Assembly (NCBI RefSeq): GCF_035920345.1
Contig: NZ_CP109149.1
Span: forward strand, 8,184,001 to 8,248,000
DNA: 64,000 bases
Source: Nocardia vinacea
GTDB taxonomy: Bacteria > Actinomycetota > Actinomycetes > Mycobacteriales > Mycobacteriaceae
Direction: 5' to 3'
The notes under the pieces were generated by a model. That model ran no database searches, was not told where the DNA came from, and saw only the letters and a list, made by a program, of their open reading frames with translations. Of the stretch, positions 59,922-64,000 are shown piece by piece. The number at the start of each line of letters is the position of its first letter. Positions within the stretch are counted from its first letter, which is position 1. Position numbers and translations under genes: made by a program.

Positions 59922-61178
59922 TCATTTCTCTGCCACAGGGGCGCCCGGCAAGCGTCTGTCCGGCTGGTCGTCGAAGGCTGCCGAGTTCACGGCCTCGCCG
60001 ATCTTCACCTGGTTGGTCCAGTTCAGATTCATATTCTTGTCGATCAGTACTGTGTCGCCTCGCAAGACAGCTTCTTTGACGACATCGCTCAAGTCGCTGC
60101 CAAAGGGGCTGTACCCATTTTTTGTCGGATTGTCGACGGCAATCTTGCGCCCGACCTCGTTGTTGTACAGGTCCATCGCCTCGCGCACCGACCGGTTGTC
60201 GTCTCGCATCTCGTGCTTCGAGGTGTATTCCTTGGTCCAATCCTCGCCGAATTCACGGGTCAACAGGGCATTCCAGTAGGCATGGCGGAACGCGTCGGTA
60301 TGGTTGTCCTGGTTATTCATAACAGGCTTGCCGTCCTTATCGAACACAGGGTTGCCTGCGGCATCCAGCATCTGTACCGGAGGAAAGGCCTTTTCGGCTT
60401 CCTCCTGCGCTTTCTCAGAAATCTGTTTGAATTGCCACTGGTCCCAAAGGCTCAAGTTGTTCAGCATTTCCGCCTCCGCAGCGGTGACCTGCTTGGGCTC
60501 GATGTCGATCGTTCCTAGGGACCACTTCTTCCACTGCGCAATCTTGTCGGTGTCAGGCCACATCACGTAGCGCTTGTCACCGTCATCGACTTGGTATGAG
60601 GTCACGATGGTTTCGAGGTCACTACCCAGCGGCACCGGAACATCAGCGAACACCTTCTCGATCGCTTCCCGGGCAGCCCCCGCGGCATCGCCAGCCTCCC
60701 GGAGGCACTTCTTGATCTTGTCCTCGTACTGGTTGGCGACACGCGTCACCACCATCCTGGCGATTATCGGACTGCGGATGTCGTTTTCCTGCGCAATCCA
60801 TGCGAGGACGTCTTCGGAGAAGCTAACCGTGCCGTCCTCAGCGACGGTGAACCGCGCGTCCTCGGCATCATGAATCACGTTGACCGCAGCGGATTTGGCG
60901 AAACTGAGCGAGGCGATGATCTGTGACGTGGATTGCTGAGCGTTGTCGAAGGCCGAAACCACCTTCGACAACGACGATTTAGCTTCGTCACCCTTCCATC
61001 GCATCGAGTCTCCGGCGCCTCCGCGCCAGAAACCCGGGGAATCCGCGAGCTGCTGGGAGACGACGGTGCGCTGCTCGGTGATCTTCTGTGCGCCTTGGCC
61101 CCATTCCCCAGCTTGGGAGGTCAACGCATCGAAGGTCCAGCTGCGGATTTGAGTCTTCGTCGGCGGTACCCAGCTCAT
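59922..61178 (-). CDS. WXG-type secreted toxin with H-x-x-D-A-F-R-H-A domain
   Basis: The ATG at 61178 overlaps the upstream WXG-like gene (ATGA) and gives 418 residues. Residues 1-100 are helical and resemble an ESX/WXG substrate region (GFWRGGAGDSMRWKGDEAKS). A helical middle part leads to a C-terminal domain with HTDAFRHAYWNA (293-304), His322-Glu323 and DLYNNEVGR (336-344), then NGYSPFGSDL. This resembles the toxin-associated domain I know as DUF6973; the His-Asp-His-Glu set suggests a metal enzyme. Export by a type VII system is likely. Target and activity are unknown. Confidence 0.8.
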   Translation of the reverse strand: MSWVPPTKTQIRSWTFDALTSQAGEWGQGAQKITEQRTVVSQQLADSPGFWRGGAGDSMRWKGDEAKSSLSKVVSAFDNAQQSTSQIIASLSFAKSAAVNVIHDAEDARFTVAEDGTVSFSEDVLAWIAQENDIRSPIIARMVVTRVANQYEDKIKKCLREAGDAAGAAREAIEKVFADVPVPLGSDLETIVTSYQVDDGDKRYVMWPDTDKIAQWKKWSLGTIDIEPKQVTAAEAEMLNNLSLWDQWQFKQISEKAQEEAEKAFPPVQMLDAAGNPVFDKDGKPVMNNQDNHTDAFRHAYWNALLTREFGEDWTKEYTSKHEMRDDNRSVREAMDLYNNEVGRKIAVDNPTKNGYSPFGSDLSDVVKEAVLRGDTVLIDKNMNLNWTNQVKIGEAVNSAAFDDQPDRRLPGAPVAEK

Positions 61179-61492
61179 CGCGGACCGGACTCCAGCGATT
61201 CGGACAAGTCGGCGATTCGCTGCGCCTGCTCTTGTTGCTGCCTGTTGTACTCCGCGATGCAGATACCCGCCGAGCCGTTGATCTCCTTCAACTGGACGTT
61301 GACACCGCGGACGCTGAGCTCGGCCCGTGCACCGGCCTTCATGAAGGCGTGCCCGAGGCCGGAGCCGGGCAGCGCATCCTCGATAGCCCACAGGAAAGTC
61401 GTCGCCTTCACGGCAGCAAGTGCGACATGCGCTGTGTTCAACACGGCAACCATGCCCTCGAGCGCAGCCTGATCCACATACAGATCGGACAC
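61175..61492 (-). CDS. Small WXG/ESX-like partner protein
   Basis: The GTG at 61492, after GAGGGGG, gives 105 residues. The protein is all-helical with a turn near residue 45 (ALPGSGLG), the size and fold of small ESX partner proteins. A strict W-x-G motif is absent. It overlaps the toxin start by four bases, so it is probably co-exported or acts as a chaperone for the toxin. Confidence 0.7.
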   Translation of the reverse strand: MSDLYVDQAALEGMVAVLNTAHVALAAVKATTFLWAIEDALPGSGLGHAFMKAGARAELSVRGVNVQLKEINGSAGICIAEYNRQQQEQAQRIADLSESLESGPR

Positions 61493-61577
61493 GCGCGACC
61501 CCCTCACCACGAATCTTGTCCCACGAAATGTGTTGCTACGGTAGCACGGTCGTACCAGCCACGATGGGGAGCGCGCA

Positions 61578-62009
61578 GTGCAGTTGTACCCGAACAACGG
61601 TGATATCGACCCGATCACCAATCAGATGGATGCCGTGCAACGCGCCCTGATGACCGACCGGTCCACCGCATCGCGCTACGGGGTTGCGGTTGACGTGCTC
61701 GCGGACGGAACGCTTCAAGCAGTTCGAATCGACGAGAGCGTCACACCTTTCGGAGCCGAACTGGGCAATCTGATCACCGAGCTCGTGCACGAGGCCCTGG
61801 ACCAGGCTCGCGGGAATGTGCGTGAACGTCTCGCCGAACTCAGCGCAGACCCGCGCATGGCAGCGGCGGTCGAGACCCTCGGGCTGGCCGCGGAACGCCC
61901 GTACCCGGTCCCATCCGAGCCTACGGCGAGGCACGAACCGTCCGACGACGAGCTCACCGAAGAAGAATTGATCGAGCAGAACCAGCGGCGCAACCAGTCG
62001 TACTGGTAG
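61578..62009 (+). CDS. YbaB/EbfC-like protein of a type VII toxin locus
   Basis: The protein has 143 residues from a GTG. It has the YbaB/EbfC pattern: N-terminal helix, GVAVDVLADGTLQAVRIDES strands, then a long helix (LGNLITELVHEALDQARGNV), and an acidic C-terminal tail. Such proteins are commonly encoded beside ESX substrates in Nocardia and its relatives. It is divergent from the toxin operon by 85 bases. Confidence 0.82.
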   Translation: MQLYPNNGDIDPITNQMDAVQRALMTDRSTASRYGVAVDVLADGTLQAVRIDESVTPFGAELGNLITELVHEALDQARGNVRERLAELSADPRMAAAVETLGLAAERPYPVPSEPTARHEPSDDELTEEELIEQNQRRNQSYW

Positions 62010-62047
62010 GAGCTCGAGCCGCCTCTGAACGCCTGCGGCGCAGGATG

Positions 62048-62447
62048 ATTCGGATCGGCTGAGTTCGGACAGACGTGTGCGGACGAGATCGGTGACGCGA
62101 CTGCACAGCATCTTGTGCACTGGTCGGGGGCCGACTACGACCAGGCCGAGGCCATCGCGCACCGTCAGCAGCAGGTCAGAGAATCGGCCTGGGCCGGTGG
62201 TAGTCCGCCCAGTTCGAGGCCCTCCCGTCAGCGTCTCCGCAGCCGACGATCAGAGACTGGCGGCGCGGGCCGTGTCTGCGCTGAGCGCCTGCACTTCCTC
62301 CACTGATCGAGAGGACGATCAAACGTGCACTGGCACACTCGATTTCGGCTCTCCCCGAGCTGAGCCGCTTGGATCGAATAAACGTTTCGACGCCGTGCTG
62401 CGCGAGGTGGCGAAAGGTGCGGATGGAGCCACGCTGATCGAGATATA
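62048..62447 (+). pseudogene. Decayed coding remnants
   Basis: One frame (about 62050-62305) gives ADEIGDATAQHLVHWSGADY and DQAEAIAHRQQQVRESAWAG, which looks like real coding sequence of a helical ESX-associated protein, but has no proper start. A second frame gives VSAADDQRLAARAVSALSAC and, near its stop at 62446-62448, KRFDAVLREVAKGADGATL. The pieces are out of frame with each other. This 400-base stretch appears to be the broken remains of one or two genes. Confidence 0.55.
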
Positions 62448-62486
62448 ACCCGTGCGGCCGGTTGGACTGATGGATGGGAGCGGTTG

Positions 62487-62753
62487 GTGGAGGTGCGTGC
62501 GTCCACCGAAGTGGCCGACCTCGACAAGAACGCGAACACTCTAGGCCAGTGTTGGAAGCATCTCCCCACAATCGATTACCGGGAAGGACCGGAGCAGGGC
62601 TACTGCGTATTCGTCGACAAAGGCAACCCGGTGCAGGTCGTCTCTTGGAGCGGCGATCGGAAGCCCCTCGAAGTACGAGACCGCGGAGCACTGACCGCCG
62701 AATCGGTGCTGGTGCCTCGGTCAGGGTACGACAGACTGGAGCCGGCAACATAG
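62487..62753 (+). CDS. Hypothetical protein or gene fragment in the toxin island
   Basis: An 88-codon frame from a GTG after GGGAG. It has GQCWKHLPTIDYREGPEQGY and VFVDKGNPVQVVSWSGDRKP, which looks globular and mostly beta. I recognise no family. It follows decayed sequence and precedes the frameshifted yihY copy, so it may be an orphan immunity gene or a C-terminal fragment. Confidence 0.45.
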   Translation: MEVRASTEVADLDKNANTLGQCWKHLPTIDYREGPEQGYCVFVDKGNPVQVVSWSGDRKPLEVRDRGALTAESVLVPRSGYDRLEPAT

Positions 62754-62817
62754 GAGCCCATGTTGGTGAGGTTATTCGGCTGCGCGGTCGAATTCAGTTT
62801 CAATGTCTGAGCCTTCG

Positions 62818-63049
62818 ATCATCGGTCTGATGGTGTTCAGCTACACCACCTATCGCATCCTCCTGTTCGTAACCGCCTGGGCCACAATAGCTTTGGAGTA
62901 CGAGCCCGAAGCCGAAATCCCCCCACCTGACCCCGCCGTAAATCAAGCCCCGCATGAGTACGCCCGGCCTTTCGATGAGTACCAGCGCGGCCTACTTCGG
63001 TGCGGGTGCTCTTGCGGCGCTGGTGCTTTCGGGGTCGCGGCGACGCTGA
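62818..63049 (+). pseudogene. Diverged, frameshifted duplicate of the yihY 3' end
   Basis: This 232-bp segment aligns with 59063-59293 (231 bp) over its full length, at roughly four-fifths identity, and ends at the same stop codon. It begins IIGLMVFSYTTYRILLFVTAW. One extra base near 62936-62942 shifts the frame, after which the yihY-like ending (PGLSMSTSAAYFGAGALAAL) is read in another frame. There is no 5' part. It marks the far side of the first toxin module. Confidence 0.9.
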
Positions 63050-63076
63050 GCGCGGTCGCTGGCAGCGAACGACCGG

Positions 63077-63589
63077 TCAGTCGTTGATATCGTCGGATTC
63101 GTAGTTGATGGCCAGGTCGGATGGGCGGGACGGCCATTCCGGTGTGGTGAGTATCCGTCCCGTCCACGGATCTATTCTGAGCACCGGATACTCCGTTTGA
63201 CTCGACAGCCCATCACGAGTCCACAGCAGAGAGGATTCGGAGTAAACCGCCGCCGGCGATCTCGCCGGTAGATCAGCGAGAAGCAAGAGCCATCCGTTTC
63301 GGAGGGCAATTCTGGCGCCACCGGATTTGAAGAATACTGGCGAGAGTATTTCGGATTCTAGAATTCTTTTTGCCTCCTCCCTCGGCCAATGGGGTAATTC
63401 GTGACGGTCGGGTGAGTCCTCCTTGCTGGTTCGCAAGGATAATTCGGCGTCATAGCCGATGACTACTTTGAAGCCTGTGTCGATAATGAGATCGACTTGG
63501 CCTGGGTACCATTCGCTAGCGACGATACGGCTTCCCCTCAGCGGTAGGATAATCCATCTATCCTCGTGTTCTATGATTTCTCGCCGCAT
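63077..63589 (-). CDS. Candidate immunity protein for the right-edge toxin
   Basis: The protein has 170 residues and starts 15 bases after the toxin stop. Features include WYPGQVDLIIDTGFKVVIGY, PHWPREEAKRILESEILSP and ARIALRNGWLLLLADLP. This may be a DUF6188-like immunity fold, judged from memory. The DNA is clearly more AT-rich than the chromosome, for example around 63340-63380. Position, size and composition fit an acquired immunity gene. Confidence 0.65.
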   Translation of the reverse strand: MRREIIEHEDRWIILPLRGSRIVASEWYPGQVDLIIDTGFKVVIGYDAELSLRTSKEDSPDRHELPHWPREEAKRILESEILSPVFFKSGGARIALRNGWLLLLADLPARSPAAVYSESSLLWTRDGLSSQTEYPVLRIDPWTGRILTTPEWPSRPSDLAINYESDDIND

Positions 63590-63603
63590 TCCTTCGCCTC
63601 CCG

Positions 63604-64000
63604 TCAGCGTTCCAGTGCATCATGGATATTTCCGATGCTGTCTTCGGAAGGGCTGCCGTCTGGTTTCTGTACGTGGACCTCACCGGTATCGAGATCGACG
63701 ATTACGTCAGGGTTTCGATTGTTTCCGTCACCGCGCCAAGCGCCTTGTGCTTTGATCTTATGGATGGCATCCTTCACTTCCTTCGGTGAAACCCCGTACT
63801 CGCTGGCGATCTTATTCACCTTCGATGTGTATGAGTTCGTAGTAAACGCGCCACCAGCGGTATTGTGCCCGTTGATGTCGTCCGAGTCCGGATCATCGAT
63901 GGTCGATGTCATGCCGATGATGGCGGCGAGGCCGGCGATGGCCTTGTCGAGGTCGATGGTGGGTAGTGCGTGGAAGGCGTCGATGGTGCCGACGGCGCCG
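63604..64000 (-). CDS. C-terminal part of a large toxin running off the window
   Basis: The frame is open to the right edge, so the ATG at 63912 is internal. The visible 132 residues begin with a hydrophobic, helical part (DLDKAIAGLAAIIGMTSTID). They end with a small toxin-like domain: SKVNKIASEYGVSPKEVKDA, GDGNNRNPDVIVDLDTGEVH and EDSIGNIHDAL. The D-x-x-T-G-E-V plus S-I-G-N-I-x-D pattern is common at the C-termini of polymorphic nuclease toxins. The exact class is uncertain. The candidate immunity gene follows directly. Confidence 0.7.
   Translation of the reverse strand, partial: GAVGTIDAFHALPTIDLDKAIAGLAAIIGMTSTIDDPDSDDINGHNTAGGAFTTNSYTSKVNKIASEYGVSPKEVKDAIHKIKAQGAWRGDGNNRNPDVIVDLDTGEVHVQKPDGSPSEDSIGNIHDALER

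Overview
The window is a stretch of a high-GC actinobacterial chromosome, most likely Nocardia or a close mycolic-acid relative. The evidence is an MspA-type porin, the DnaE2/ImuA'/ImuB mutasome with TCGAAC-type SOS boxes, a SAM-IV riboswitch at a methionine gene, an F420-dependent Ddn-like reductase, many TetR repressors, several probably leaderless transcripts, and a WXG/YbaB toxin locus. Gene identities are recognised from protein families. No database search was possible.

Layout. (1) 0-10.3 kb: an envelope-stress module made of a PspC/LiaF-like membrane protein, a PspC-histidine kinase and a NarL-type regulator. It is interrupted by a 1,346-residue XRE-nSTAND-WD40 protein, an MspA porin and an internally deleted thioesterase pseudogene. 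(2) 10.4-13.1 kb: a tail-anchored Ser/Thr kinase and a TetR/phytanoyl-CoA-dioxygenase pair. (3) 13.2-25.2 kb: imuA', imuB and dnaE2, with SOS boxes before imuA', before dnaE2 and before a small unknown gene. Between them lie a methyltransferase, an alpha/beta hydrolase, a YdeI-like protein, a sucrase/ferredoxin-like protein and an SDR. (4) 25.2-35.1 kb: accessory genes, several with palindromic operators (TetR, DUF4349 lipoprotein, DUF167, GlcG-like, TrmL, epimerase, CMD-family, DUF3017, nitroreductase/HxlR, MpaB-like). (5) 35.2-40.6 kb: metX downstream of a SAM-IV riboswitch, a Cys-Cys leader peptide and a 40-codon remnant of metY; then TetR/MFS and icd. (6) 40.9-46.9 kb: MFS, Ddn-like, epoxide hydrolase/TetR, a DinB-like protein, LysR and TetR. 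(7) 47.3-52.2 kb: a probable operon holding a full beta-oxidation-type set (thiolase, SRPBCC, MaoC hydratase, SDR, acyl-CoA dehydrogenase). Its leader carries the same palindrome as the TetR gene at 46257. (8) 52.3-59.3 kb: hydrolase, xthA, barnase/barstar pair, TetR/MpaB-like pair, trpS and yihY. (9) 59.3-64.0 kb: a lower-GC toxin island (WXG-like protein, toxin with an H-x-x-D-A-F-R-H-A domain, lipoprotein, YbaB-like protein, decayed ORFs and a second toxin/immunity pair). The full yihY 3' end lies on one side of the first module and a diverged, frameshifted 232-bp copy of that 3' end on the other.

Main points of interest: the yihY-flanked toxin island; the riboswitch/leader-peptide/collapsed metY arrangement; two genes reduced by precise internal deletions (thioesterase, metY); a family of short interspersed repeats, two of which end exactly at start codons; and a small SOS-box gene beside dnaE2.
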